A stretch of DNA of 64,000 nt from RHKK01 sp964596245 (GCA_964596245.1 CAZQSK010000002.1:1-64000), one strand, 5' to 3'; numbered from the stretch's first letter, positions 9,199 to 16,623 are shown. A program made the numbers and translations. Notes: generated from the sequence alone by a model not told the origin.

Positions 9199-9714
9199 AT
9201 GAACGCTGATTACCATCACATCCCAAAAGTCCTTGATTTGGTAGCTGCCATCGCACCCAACAGCGTCCTTGAAGCGCACACCGGAATGCCGCTTTATACT
9301 CCCCTGTTCCAGGCATTCCTCCCCCATATCAAGCGCGTGGAAGTATCGGATGCCATCACAGCCCATCAAAAACGACAGCGCTTTGATCTCGTGCTTGTTT
9401 CGCTTGATGAACAAAACGATGAACATGCGTCGCTCGACCATGTGCGCGCCCTTATCGCCAAGCATCGTGGCGTGCTGGTGATTGCTCCGAAGTCGCAATG
9501 GGAAAAGGCAGACATTGCCGGAGTCGGACCATCGCTTTTCGTGCAAGACTCGACCGGTATCATCGCCTATCTTGCGAATCCCACGGATATCAAACGCGTG
9601 CGTAAAGCCCTGCTCAAGCAACGCGTTGGACGACATGCCTCATTTACACCCACCATTTCAGCCATGTATCAGACGGTGCAACGCGTAAGAGCTCGAAGAA
9701 AAAAGACCCGTTAG
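9199..9714 (+). CDS. Conserved-looking hypothetical protein, Rossmann-like
   Basis: 171 residues, no confident family. The pattern LDLVAAIAPNSVLEAHTGMP, RFDLVLVSLDEQND, LIAKHRGVLVIAPKSQW resembles a reduced Rossmann or SAM-methyltransferase-like fold with hydrophobic strands, but the glycine-rich loop is missing, so catalysis is not implied. The C-terminus is very basic (RVRARRKKTR). An extended -10 box (TGC TATTCT, 9184-9192) ends 6 nt before the ATG, consistent with a leaderless transcript. It is divergent from the ligase gene and ends in a shared terminator. Confidence 0.6.
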   Translation: MNADYHHIPKVLDLVAAIAPNSVLEAHTGMPLYTPLFQAFLPHIKRVEVSDAITAHQKRQRFDLVLVSLDEQNDEHASLDHVRALIAKHRGVLVIAPKSQWEKADIAGVGPSLFVQDSTGIIAYLANPTDIKRVRKALLKQRVGRHASFTPTISAMYQTVQRVRARRKKTR

Positions 9715-9726
9715 CGGGTCTTTTTC
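9700..9726. terminator. Bidirectional rho-independent terminator
   Basis: GACCCG (9705-9710), loop TTAG, CGGGTC (9715-9720), flanked by A-rich and T-rich tracts on both sides, between convergent genes. Confidence 0.85.
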
Positions 9727-9950
9727 TTGAATAGTTCATCTGCGTCACCAAAGGCAGGCTGATTGGCATTGATTGGACGCATCGTATCAGGCCCGCGACT
9801 TTCACCGACCGGAATCGCGCTCTCGGATAAACGGGTGCCGGCCAATGCTTCATTTCGCGGCGTCATCCAAATCGGAGCAAATCCGAATACGAACAAGACA
9901 AGGCCGGATACAATGCCGATAACGAGATTCCGGACCACTTCTGGATGCAT
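9711..9950 (-). CDS. Small single-pass membrane protein
   Basis: 79 residues: a short N-terminus (MHPEVVRN), one membrane helix at about residues 9-30 (LVIGIVSGLVLFVFGFAPIWM), then a polar tail ending FGDADELFKKKTR. No family recognised. A TATGAT box (9962-9957) lies 6 nt before ATG 9950, again fitting a leaderless start, and the 3' end runs into the bidirectional terminator. It is the last ordinary-composition gene before the GC-rich island. Confidence 0.65.
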   Translation of the reverse strand: MHPEVVRNLVIGIVSGLVLFVFGFAPIWMTPRNEALAGTRLSESAIPVGESRGPDTMRPINANQPAFGDADELFKKKTR

Positions 9951-9977
9951 GGCGACATCATAGCCTACTTTTCAGGT

Positions 9978-10004
9978 AAAAAAATAGACCCGCGTAAGCG
10001 AGTC
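9978..10004 (-). terminator. Terminator of the first GC-rich lipoprotein gene
   Basis: On the minus strand GACTCGC, loop TTAC, GCGGGTC (one G-U pair) followed by TATTTTTTT. A second short hairpin (GGGAGCTTCCC) precedes it. Confidence 0.85.
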
Positions 10005-10016
10005 AGGGAAGCTCCC

Positions 10017-11552
10017 TCAGGAGCGCGTGCCGAGGAGGCACGTCGTGGGGAACCGCGTCGGATCGGTCGTCGCGCGGAACTGGATCCGCTTGTAGACCGG
10101 ATCGCGCGAGGACGTGGGCGAGTCCCAGCACATGAAGGCCGGAACCTCGACCCCGTTGATCCAGATGCGAACGCCGATGCTCTCGGAGTCCGCGAGGATC
10201 GTCGAGCCGGTGATGACCGGGCTCACGTACCAGGCGTACAGCGCCGTCCCCGTCCGACAGACGATGGTGCTGTTGATGTAGCTCGCGTTCAGATCGATGT
10301 CGCTCGGACCCACGGGAACCGTGAGCGGAAGCGCGCCGGGGTGCGGGTCGTCGGGAGTGTTGTCCCACGGCCACGCCTCGGGCGTTCCGCCACCCGGACA
10401 CCACCGGGCTGCGGTGACGTCGGGCGACCAGATGTAGACACCGCTCGCGGGAGGCATCGGCACGGGGCCGCTGTCGACGGGAACCCCGCCATCGCTCCCG
10501 CTGCTACCAGCGTCGGCGACACCCGAGTCCGTACCGCCGTCGCGACCCGCATCGGGCGGACCCGAGTCGGGCGGACCGGCATCGCTACCCGCATCCATCG
10601 GGACGAAGGCATCGCTGCCTGCATCGACCGGAGGAACGAACGCATCCGTTCCGGCGTCGACCGGCGGCGGACCGGAGTCCGTGCCAGCGTCCATCGGGAC
10701 GAAGGCGTCGGGCGCCACGAAGGCATCCGGCGCGACGAACGCATCGACCGGAACGAAGGCGTCGACCGCAGTCGCTGCATCCGTACCCGCATCGGACATG
10801 CTCATGCCGGCGTCGGGCATGCCCGCGTCGGTCATCATGCACATCTCGAGGCTCGGGAAGAGCGGCCAGCAGTAGCGACCGGCGCACCAGTCGCTGAGCG
10901 TCTGCACACCCGAGTAGTTACACGCGGTGCGGCAGACGACGGCGAGCTCGCACTCGACCCCCACGCAGGGGCAATCGAGCACGTCCGGGACCACCGGCGT
11001 GCAACTCATGCCGATCGGCTGGCAGACGCCATACCCGACGGCCGGATCGCACACCTGGACACCTGCAGTTCCGGCGACGCCGCACGCATTCGTGCAGCCG
11101 CGCACCGGACCGTCCGGGCAGAGCGTGGTGGGTCCGGCATCGCTGCCGGAGGGACCGGCGTCGGCCGAAGCCATGCCGCCATCCGTACCCGCGTCGGTGG
11201 GCGTCGGACCTGCGTCCGTGCCGCCATCGACCGTGCTCATGCCGCTGTCGTTGGGACCGCTGTCCGCGACAGGCGTACCGCCGTCCATCGTGGACGTGCC
11301 GGTGTCGGCGACGCAGACGTCGGGACCGCCGCAGTTGGTCCACTCGAGCGGACCACCGGCGGCGCCGTCGCGCGGCAGGCAGTGCTGCACCCCGTTGGGG
11401 ATGCAGGTCGTGCTGCACGCGAGCGTGGCGCCACGATCCGAGCACGTCCCCGTGAGGGGCGGGCCCGACATCGGGGGGCACCCGGTGAGGGTGAAGGTGA
11501 GGGCCACGCAGAAGGTGGCCACCAGGGCGGAGAACGTGATGTTGCGCTTCAT
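10017..11552 (-). CDS. Asp/Ala-repeat lipoprotein, myxobacterial-like, GC-rich
   Basis: 511 residues. An N-terminal lipoprotein signal ends in lipobox LTGC (about residues 22-25). A Cys-rich region follows, then a long low-complexity spacer of repeats such as VDAFVAPDAFVAPDAFV and TDAGTDGGM/PDAGRDGG (about residues 85-350), and a globular C-terminal domain (ASGVYIWSPDVTAARWCPGG, IGVRIWINGVEVPAFMCWDS) that may be carbohydrate-binding-like. This SDAG/TDAG linker architecture is typical of Myxococcota lipoproteins (knowledge of the group; no search done). Codon use is much more GC-rich than in flanking genes. TTGACA lies on the minus strand near 11645, SD AGGAGGTG sits 6 nt before ATG, and it has its own terminator. 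Paralogue of the next gene. Confidence 0.8.
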   Translation of the reverse strand: MKRNITFSALVATFCVALTFTLTGCPPMSGPPLTGTCSDRGATLACSTTCIPNGVQHCLPRDGAAGGPLEWTNCGGPDVCVADTGTSTMDGGTPVADSGPNDSGMSTVDGGTDAGPTPTDAGTDGGMASADAGPSGSDAGPTTLCPDGPVRGCTNACGVAGTAGVQVCDPAVGYGVCQPIGMSCTPVVPDVLDCPCVGVECELAVVCRTACNYSGVQTLSDWCAGRYCWPLFPSLEMCMMTDAGMPDAGMSMSDAGTDAATAVDAFVPVDAFVAPDAFVAPDAFVPMDAGTDSGPPPVDAGTDAFVPPVDAGSDAFVPMDAGSDAGPPDSGPPDAGRDGGTDSGVADAGSSGSDGGVPVDSGPVPMPPASGVYIWSPDVTAARWCPGGGTPEAWPWDNTPDDPHPGALPLTVPVGPSDIDLNASYINSTIVCRTGTALYAWYVSPVITGSTILADSESIGVRIWINGVEVPAFMCWDSPTSSRDPVYKRIQFRATTDPTRFPTTCLLGTRS

Positions 11553-11748
11553 GGCAACACCTCCTGTGTGGTGAGAGGAACATTCGGACCAGCAACCGCG
11601 CTGATTCGAGCAGTCTGACGTTTACACATTTAGGCCTCTTTGTCAACCCAAAAAGGCTGTCAGACTACCGCAATTCTTAACGTATTCCCCCTCGATTTGT
11701 TACGAAAATATGCTTTTTTGGCCAAGCTTGGGCAAAATAATATTATTA

Positions 11749-11796
11749 TCCGAAAAGCAAACACCGGCCCCCTCAGTAAGTCGAGGGTGGCCGGTG
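11749..11796 (-). terminator. Terminator of the second GC-rich lipoprotein gene
   Basis: Minus-strand hairpin CACCGGCC...GGCCGGTG with an inner CCTC/GAGG stem, followed by TTTGCTTTT. The surrounding 11640-11760 is AT-rich and carries no recognised gene. Confidence 0.7.
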
Positions 11797-11855
11797 CCAG
11801 GACCATCATCCCGCGGTGAGGCGGGAGAGATCAGATTGTGCCCGTGAGGGCTGGT

Positions 11856-12983
11856 TCAGAAGCGGAAGCGTCCGCGGCAGACGGGGAAGCCGCTCTCCGT
11901 GATGCCACGGGGCTGGACGATCTCCGGGATGCCGGTCGCCGGAAGGAGCGAACGACCATCGCTGGCCGTGATGGTCCAGCTGACGCCGCGCGTTGCCGCG
12001 CCATCGCCACAGGTCGTTCGATCCCAGCCGGACATCGTGTAGAGCAACTGCCCCTCGCGCGTTCCGTACCCCGCACTCTCACGAGCGCGGAATGAACCGG
12101 CGAAGAAGAAGTCGCTCCCCTCGGGACGCGTCACGAGGCAGTGGTACCAGATGACACCGCTGGCCGTGGACGTGCCACCGCAAGCGAGAGCGCGCGTGTC
12201 CGCGTGAGTCGCACCGGTGGTCGCCACTTCCTCACGGAAAGCCATGTCACCGGTGCTCTGGAGGAGATCGGTGGCCACGGTGTAGGCGAAGTCGACGGTG
12301 CGCATGGGCGTGCTCGGACCGGCATCGCTGCCCGCATCCGTGCCCGCATCCACACTCGGCGGAACGTACGCATCCGGCGCCACGTAGGCATCGGGAGCGA
12401 CGTAGGCATCCACGGGGACGCCGCCATCGAGCGCAGGACCCGCATCGACGCCGCAGGTCTCGCGCGTGCCATCGTAGAGGCAGGCGCCGTAGACGCCAGC
12501 CGCACAGACCCGCACGCCCGAGTGACCGCAGGGCGACTCGCAGGCGATCACCGGACGGCTCGCGCAATCCGGCGGTCCCGCATCCGTTCCGGCATCGCTG
12601 CCGGCGTCGGGACGGGCGTAGCACTCGGCGAGCGCCGGAAGGCACCCGCTCCACACGCCCATGTCGCAGACCATGAAGGCCTCGCGGCAGGTCGCGTGAG
12701 CGCACGCGCGCGGAAGGTCGACATCGGGGTTGCACGGACCACCTTCCACCGGAGTGGTCGGCGGAGATCCGGAGTCGCTCTCGACGCGGGGGGTACCCGC
12801 ATCGATCTCGACCCGCGCACCGCTGTCGCTCTCGACGCGCGGCATGGATCCGGAGTCACCCATGAGGGGGACGCCGGCGTCGCTGCCGGTGCTGAGGGCG
12901 GGCGGCGGACCGAAGCCTTCGCAGCCGATGAGAGCCGCGCTGAGCGCGACGATGAGGGAACCGATGATCTTCGAGCTGTTCAT
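11856..12983 (-). CDS. Asp/Ala-repeat lipoprotein, myxobacterial-like, GC-rich
   Basis: 375 residues. Lipoprotein signal (MNSSKIIGSLIVALSAALIGC), tandem RVESDSG motifs, Cys-containing modules (CAHATCREAFMVCDMGVWSG, CESPCGHSGVRVCAAGVYGA), a spacer with VDAYVAPDAYVAPDAYV and TDAGSDAG, and a C-terminal globular domain (VDFAYTVATDLLQSTGDMAF ... GFPVCRGRFRF). The CxxxC...GxxxC layout and the DA(F/Y)VAPDA(F/Y)V spacer are shared with the neighbouring lipoprotein, so they are paralogues. A consensus promoter lies about 155 nt upstream, the 5' UTR has hairpins, and SD GGAGGT precedes ATG 12983. Function unknown; likely surface-exposed. Confidence 0.8.
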   Translation of the reverse strand: MNSSKIIGSLIVALSAALIGCEGFGPPPALSTGSDAGVPLMGDSGSMPRVESDSGARVEIDAGTPRVESDSGSPPTTPVEGGPCNPDVDLPRACAHATCREAFMVCDMGVWSGCLPALAECYARPDAGSDAGTDAGPPDCASRPVIACESPCGHSGVRVCAAGVYGACLYDGTRETCGVDAGPALDGGVPVDAYVAPDAYVAPDAYVPPSVDAGTDAGSDAGPSTPMRTVDFAYTVATDLLQSTGDMAFREEVATTGATHADTRALACGGTSTASGVIWYHCLVTRPEGSDFFFAGSFRARESAGYGTREGQLLYTMSGWDRTTCGDGAATRGVSWTITASDGRSLLPATGIPEIVQPRGITESGFPVCRGRFRF

Positions 12984-13135
12984 TGTCCGTGACCTCCGTC
13001 TCGACCGGTTGTTGTGGTCGAAACATAGCTTTCATTCATCCCGGAATACGGGATGGATCTGAACCTAGTTGTAATGTTCGGTTAGCGGATTTCAACCCGC
13101 CGTTCCTGCCAAAACATCCATTCTCAGAACCAAAC

Positions 13136-13164
13136 ACTATACCACAGAAAAGGCCTTTTGTCAA
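13136..13164 (-). promoter_or_regulatory. Consensus promoter of the second lipoprotein gene
   Basis: Minus strand TTGACA (13164-13159), 17-nt spacer, TATAGT (13141-13136). The 5' UTR of about 145 nt contains CATCCCG/CGGGATG and CGACC/GGTCG hairpins before the Shine-Dalgarno. Confidence 0.8.
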
Positions 13165-13182
13165 CCAAAATGAACATTTTTA

Positions 13183-13272
13183 TTGGCTAATATAAGCAAA
13201 AAATATTTGGCTAATCTGTAATGAAAAACAAAAGTAAGCCCAATATAAAGCAATTTGTTTTAGATTAGCCAA
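13183..13272. repeat. Three copies of TTGGCTAAT in the AT-rich divergent spacer
   Basis: TTGGCTAAT occurs at 13183-13191 and 13207-13215 (direct, 24 nt apart) and inverted (ATTAGCCAA) at 13264-13272, the last between the presumed -35 and -10 of the RNA promoter. It looks like an operator set between two divergent transcription units; no cognate regulator is identified. Confidence 0.45.
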
Positions 13273-13280
13273 AAGCGCTG

Positions 13281-13286
13281 TATGAT
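13281..13286 (+). promoter_or_regulatory. Candidate -10 box of the structured RNA
   Basis: TATGAT, preceded at 16 nt by a poor -35 (TTTAGA); start expected near 13293, immediately before the first helix. The weak -35 suits an activated or repressed promoter given the overlapping TTGGCTAAT copy. Confidence 0.45.
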
Positions 13287-13292
13287 GCGCCT

Positions 13293-13770
13293 ACAAGGCG
13301 TTCTCACTTCCCTTCCGGAGGTAAAAGCGGGGTTTGAACTCGATGTCCCTGCCGAGAACAAGCGTTGCTTCTCAACGCGTATTCCGTCTGGAAAGGGGCG
13401 AGCCTAACGCCCACGCGAAGCGGAAATGGCACACCGCAGCGAGTCCAGATGCGTGAGGGGTGTTTACCCAAGGCGGCTGTAAGCGCTCGCGCAACAGCCT
13501 GTTTCCGGAGACGCGCGCCAAGCGAATCCGGCGACTACCGAAAACCGCTCGCAAGCGAGGTGCGCCATGGACACGAAGCGAAATACGCTCCTGTCCCAGC
13601 GCCGGTGGTGGCTACGCCCCACGGCGCACTGCGTCAGTGGGGCCTTATGAGGCCACTTATCACCTGAATCCATGAGCGCCTTCCGCGCTCCCGCACACAC
13701 GTCTCCGCGGGTCTTCGATCTGCATCCCGCGCCCTCGGCCTGCGCAGCTCGCGCACTAAGTCCGAGGGCG
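13293..13770 (+). ncRNA. Candidate large structured non-coding RNA, class not recognised
   Basis: About 480 nt with no credible protein but nearly continuous helices read by eye: 13300-13305/13354-13359; 13327-13332/13347-13352; 13362-13367/13373-13378; 13385-13392/13444-13451 enclosing 13396-13400/13408-13412 and 13420-13423/13434-13437; 13475-13480/13494-13499; 13505-13509/13527-13531; 13548-13551/13556-13559; 13569-13573/13592-13596 enclosing 13577-13580/13586-13589; 13599-13604/13622-13627; 13641-13645/13650-13654; 13674-13679/13685-13690; 13706-13711/13726-13731; 13732-13738/13762-13768 enclosing 13741-13745/13751-13755. A -10 box precedes it and it ends before the next promoter. Signatures of RNase P RNA, tmRNA, SRP RNA, 6S RNA and group II intron domain V were looked for and not seen. 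Strand is inferred from the upstream promoter. Confidence 0.65.
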
Positions 13771-13787
13771 CTTCTAATTGCCTACCC

Positions 13788-13816
13788 TTGACAAAACGGG
13801 CTTTTTTTGTTTGGAT
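13788..13816 (+). promoter_or_regulatory. Candidate promoter of the 62-codon gene
   Basis: TTGACA (13788-13793), 17-nt spacer, weak -10 TTGGAT (13811-13816). The UTR contains a strong GGCGCGG/CCGCGCC hairpin before the CAGGTG Shine-Dalgarno. Confidence 0.5.
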
Positions 13817-13885
13817 GGACGGTCATTGGCGCGGGTTATCCCGCTCCGCGCCTTTGATTCCACCAAGCGGGATCACAGGTGCCCC

Positions 13886-14074
13886 ATGAATTCGACCTCG
13901 AAGAAGATGCCCGAGCTCCAGCTCGTCACCATCCCCAGCAAGTCCTCGAAGGCCACGAACGACGCGCGTCTGCGCGAGCTCGAGACGAAGCTGCAGCTCT
14001 CCGGTGCATCCGGCGGCTGCTCGCGCTTCCCGATGCTCATCCGCTACGTCTGCCCGAACTACGGGCAGAACTGA
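13886..14074 (+). CDS. 62-residue peptide with Gly-Gly and two C-terminal cysteines
   Basis: ATG 13886 follows CAGGTG at 5 nt, almost identical to the start region of the 40434 gene (AGGTGCCCCATG). The N-terminal 40 residues are polar and helix-prone (KSSKATNDARLRELETKLQL). They are followed by SGASGG and an 18-residue tail with two cysteines, CSRFPMLIRYVCPNYGQN. The layout resembles a leader plus processed core, with only a partial match to the double-glycine leader consensus. No C39 peptidase-transporter or modification enzyme is next to it. The gene directly follows the structured RNA and is GC-rich. A hairpin (CTGCCC/GGGCAG) covers the last codons. Function unknown. Confidence 0.6.
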   Translation: MNSTSKKMPELQLVTIPSKSSKATNDARLRELETKLQLSGASGGCSRFPMLIRYVCPNYGQN

Positions 14075-14076
14075 CC

Positions 14077-14122
14077 CCGGCCGCTTGCCGGACCGTCCAA
14101 CGAGACGGAGCGAGCGACCGGT
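14077..14122 (+). terminator. Likely terminator after the 62-codon gene
   Basis: CCGGC/GCCGG (14077-14081/14087-14091) and CCGTC/GACGG stems, then GTATTTTTATTTATT. The T-tract is imperfect. Confidence 0.5.
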
Positions 14123-14126
14123 ATTT

Positions 14127-14924
14127 TTATTTATTCAAACGATGCTTTTTCCAATCTTCGGGCGGCTGCCAAGCAACGGCACAACTCCAAGCCATTTCAA
14201 ATAGCGCCCGAATCACTTCTACGATCTCCTTACTCTGGATGGCGATGGCACCGATACGACCTCGATACACGTAGATGTATACATGGTCTCGAAAAATCGT
14301 AATGTCTCCCGTGAATTGATTTTTATTCCAATCCAACTCACGGATATCCGTATGCCTTGTATCAAAATACGGAAGCGTATATCCGGGCTTCACGCTGATC
14401 AGCGCTCGTCCGCGTGCTCGCTGCGGAATTTCTTCGCGATGCTGATCTGTCTGCAGTTTTTTAATGGCTTCTATGAGATGCTCATCAACCGCATACATTT
14501 CCCACACCTCCTCACGTGAGCGCGCGACCTCTTTCAAGATTTCCTGCAACGGTGCCTCGCCTTCCAAAAAACGCACGCGCGGCTTGTCCTCTACCGTATT
14601 AAAAATAGCGAGTAAGCGCGGCAGCGATTCTTCTAACTTATTCTTTTTTGCTTGGATCGTATCGGCCTGACGCGTAAGGATCTCCACAAGCTGCTGCGGA
14701 TTCTCGGCTGCGAATACGGTCTTCTTTCCTCGTTCAAACGTAGAGATGAGGCCGTGTTTCTTGAGACCTTCCATCATCACGTAGGTTGTCGTGCGATTGA
14801 TGCCCGCCTTTTTGGCGATGTCTTGGACGCTGGCCGGACCAAGCTCCAACATCGCGATATACGTTTCCGCTTCTTTGGGCGCGAGTCCAAGCTCGGCCAA
14901 TGCCACCTTTACGTCATCCATCAT
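14127..14924 (-). CDS. TrmB-family HTH transcriptional regulator
   Basis: 265 residues from ATG 14924 (or 14921). The N-terminal winged helix-turn-helix is TrmB-type: VALAELGLAPKEAETYIAML, GPASVQDIAKKAGINRTTTY, EGLKKHGLISTFERGKKTVF (residues about 5-75). It is followed by a coiled region and a C-terminal effector domain similar to the phospholipase-D-like sugar-sensing region (RVRFLEGEAPLQEILKE, ITIFRDHVYIYVYRGRIGAI). Such proteins usually sense sugars or metabolites. It starts 14-17 nt after the stop of a glycosyltransferase gene on the same strand, so it is probably in that unit and could control glycan genes (inference). No Shine-Dalgarno is visible. Confidence 0.85.
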   Translation of the reverse strand: MMDDVKVALAELGLAPKEAETYIAMLELGPASVQDIAKKAGINRTTTYVMMEGLKKHGLISTFERGKKTVFAAENPQQLVEILTRQADTIQAKKNKLEESLPRLLAIFNTVEDKPRVRFLEGEAPLQEILKEVARSREEVWEMYAVDEHLIEAIKKLQTDQHREEIPQRARGRALISVKPGYTLPYFDTRHTDIRELDWNKNQFTGDITIFRDHVYIYVYRGRIGAIAIQSKEIVEVIRALFEMAWSCAVAWQPPEDWKKHRLNK

Positions 14925-14938
14925 AATTAGCGGACAGC

Positions 14939-16045
14939 TTACCACGTTTCCAATACGTTCAACGTTTCGATGGCCGTACGACGCCAGTCAAACTCTTTGG
15001 CACGGGCCAAGCCCTTTTGAATCAGGCTTTGGCGCAACTCTTCTGAACTCGCGAGTTGTGTGATGCAAGAAGCTAACGCTTCAGTATTCATTGGATCAAA
15101 GAATAGCGCATTCCCCTCGCCCGCCACCTCGGGAAGACAGGTAGAATCGGCGCAAATAGTCGGTGTTCCGCAAGCCATGGCTTCAAGGACCGGCAAACCA
15201 AAGCCTTCGTAGATGGAAGGTTGCACATAGATAAGCGCGCCCGACAAAAGCGCAGGCTTCTCGTCTTCATTCACATAGCCGAGCATGTGAATTCGATTTG
15301 AAAACTTGGATTCGGCGATCGCCTTTATTAATTCGGCTGCGCCGGTGGTTGATAATCCCGCGGGGCCGGAGAATGTGCCGGCGATTTTCAATTCCAAATC
15401 AGGAAATTGATCGGCGATCTGCTCGAATGCGCGCACCAGCGTCAAAAGATTCTTCTTTTTGTCGATGCGACCGACAAACAAAATATATGGCTTGTCGCTT
15501 TTTACGTTTTGCGGAGTGTATCGGGAATGATCCAAACCCAACGGGGTCACAAAAATCTTTTCCGGATCCGCGCCGTACAATTCCACAATCTCACGCTTAC
15601 AAAACTCACTCACCGTGATGATGCGCGCTCCCCGACTCACAATATCGCGTGTCGTGATTTCGTGATACGCGACTTGGATTTTTTTATAGACTTCGGGGAA
15701 ACGCTTAAAGCCGACATCATGCACGGTGACAACGGACTTTTTGGCCGAGATGCGCGGCAACACATGGGCCGGCACAAACAATACGTCGGAGGCTCGGCGC
15801 ACCATTTCCCAAGACAAACGCAATTGCGTCCAAAGATATTTGGGCGGCCACGGCAATCGCTTCTCTTTCCAGTTGGCCGGTCCGGACTGGAGACCGCCGC
15901 GCAATGTCTCATTCGAATACAGCCACCATTCATGCTTGGAGGCTTCGGGTAGCATCTTCATTTGCTGGATGACATGCCAGGCATACCACTCAACCCCCGT
16001 CTTTACGGGGCGATTGGCACGCGAGGCCTCGATGCCGATACGCAT
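14939..16045 (-). CDS. GT4-family glycosyltransferase (mannosyltransferase-like)
   Basis: 368 residues with GT-B fold: MRIGIEASRANRPVKTGVEW, VTVHDVGFKRFPEVYKK, IITVSEFCKREIVELYGADP, ILFVGRIDKKKNLLTLVRAF, and the EX7E motif YEGFGLPVLEAMACGTPTIC. This subgroup resembles bacterial WbaZ/MtfB-like mannosyltransferases, but donor and acceptor are not determinable here. A TTGTCA/TAGGCT promoter with 18-nt spacer ends 6 nt upstream of ATG 16045, fitting a leaderless mRNA. It shares its -35 with the divergent GC-rich gene. Confidence 0.9.
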   Translation of the reverse strand: MRIGIEASRANRPVKTGVEWYAWHVIQQMKMLPEASKHEWWLYSNETLRGGLQSGPANWKEKRLPWPPKYLWTQLRLSWEMVRRASDVLFVPAHVLPRISAKKSVVTVHDVGFKRFPEVYKKIQVAYHEITTRDIVSRGARIITVSEFCKREIVELYGADPEKIFVTPLGLDHSRYTPQNVKSDKPYILFVGRIDKKKNLLTLVRAFEQIADQFPDLELKIAGTFSGPAGLSTTGAAELIKAIAESKFSNRIHMLGYVNEDEKPALLSGALIYVQPSIYEGFGLPVLEAMACGTPTICADSTCLPEVAGEGNALFFDPMNTEALASCITQLASSEELRQSLIQKGLARAKEFDWRRTAIETLNVLETW

Positions 16046-16051
16046 GCAGGC

Positions 16052-16103
16052 AGCCTAGCAGCGATAGCCTTGGATTGACAATTTCCGTTTTTTCGTTTCT
16101 GAT
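16052..16103. promoter_or_regulatory. Divergent promoters sharing one -35 element
   Basis: The 7-mer TTGACAA (16075-16081) gives TTGACA on the plus strand (-10 TCTGAT 16098-16103) and TTGTCA on the minus strand (-10 TAGGCT 16057-16052, spacer 18). Confidence 0.55.
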
Positions 16104-16123
16104 GGATGTCCGGGAGGTGCCTT

Positions 16124-16600
16124 TTGGACATCAGCGATCTTCATCAGACGACGTTCGCGGGAATTTCCGCGCTCCTGCTCCACGCGCCCGCCCCTCAGGG
16201 CAAGTTGCGCGAGCTGATCACCGAGGCGCTCAACCCGCCAAAGACGCCGATCGAAGACATCGTGAATAGGGGCGAAACGATTCCGTCCAACCTCTACCCG
16301 ATCGTACTCGTGGAGTTCGACTATCCGTTCGCGCAGCGCGTCGCCTGCGAACAGCTGGCAGCACATCTCACAAGCGTGAAGGACGAACTCGACATGAAGT
16401 ACTACACGTACTACGCGAACGAGCTCGCGGTGCAGCATCTGGCTCGCAAGCTCCGACACTTCTATCGAAAACATCGCCGACTGGAAGGTCGAGCGATGGA
16501 CGGCAACGTCTTCTGTTTCTTCGAAGCCTACACGGACGACCGCTTCTCCCTCCTGACCATCGCGCAGGAGCCACGCATCGGCTCTCTCGCCGTCGCCTGA
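16124..16600 (+). CDS. GC-rich hypothetical protein
   Basis: 158 residues from TTG 16124, chosen because the promoter would start transcription near 16110, after the upstream ATG 16106, and because GGGAGGTG (16112-16119) lies at the right distance. The protein starts (M)DISDLHQTTFAGIS and is mixed alpha/beta (PSNLYPIVLVEFDYPFAQRV, CEQLAAHLTSVKDELDMKYY, GNVFCFFEAYTDDRFSLLTI). No family or catalytic motif recognised; no signal peptide or membrane segment. Codon use is strongly GC-biased relative to neighbours. Own promoter and own terminator make it an isolated monocistronic unit inserted between two ordinary genes. Confidence 0.65.
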   Translation: MDISDLHQTTFAGISALLLHAPAPQGKLRELITEALNPPKTPIEDIVNRGETIPSNLYPIVLVEFDYPFAQRVACEQLAAHLTSVKDELDMKYYTYYANELAVQHLARKLRHFYRKHRRLEGRAMDGNVFCFFEAYTDDRFSLLTIAQEPRIGSLAVA

Positions 16601-16602
16601 CT

Positions 16603-16623
16603 GACCCAATCGGGTCTTTTTTT
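16603..16623 (+). terminator. Terminator of the GC-rich gene
   Basis: GACCC, loop AATC, GGGTC, then seven T residues. Confidence 0.8.

Noticed and set aside
10600..10800. Tandem short repeats that could suggest a CRISPR array or minisatellite
   Set aside because: They are in-frame codon repeats of the DAFVAPDAFV spacer within a lipoprotein gene, without unique spacers of constant length.
13365..13667. 100-codon frame inside the structured-RNA region
   Set aside because: It starts at TTG without a Shine-Dalgarno, its composition is unlike a real protein, and the same bases form dense helices; the reverse-strand frame at 13464-13700 is equally poor.
13293..13770. Structured RNA as RNase P RNA, tmRNA or a group II intron
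   Set aside because: No GAGGAAAGTCC-type core, no tRNA-like ends or tag frame, and no domain V/AGC triad was found by eye; left as unknown.
10000..14100. GC-rich island as an assembly chimera
   Set aside because: Similar GC-rich genes are dispersed singly over 45 kb between ordinary genes, with promoters of the same type used on both kinds, so a single misjoin does not explain it.
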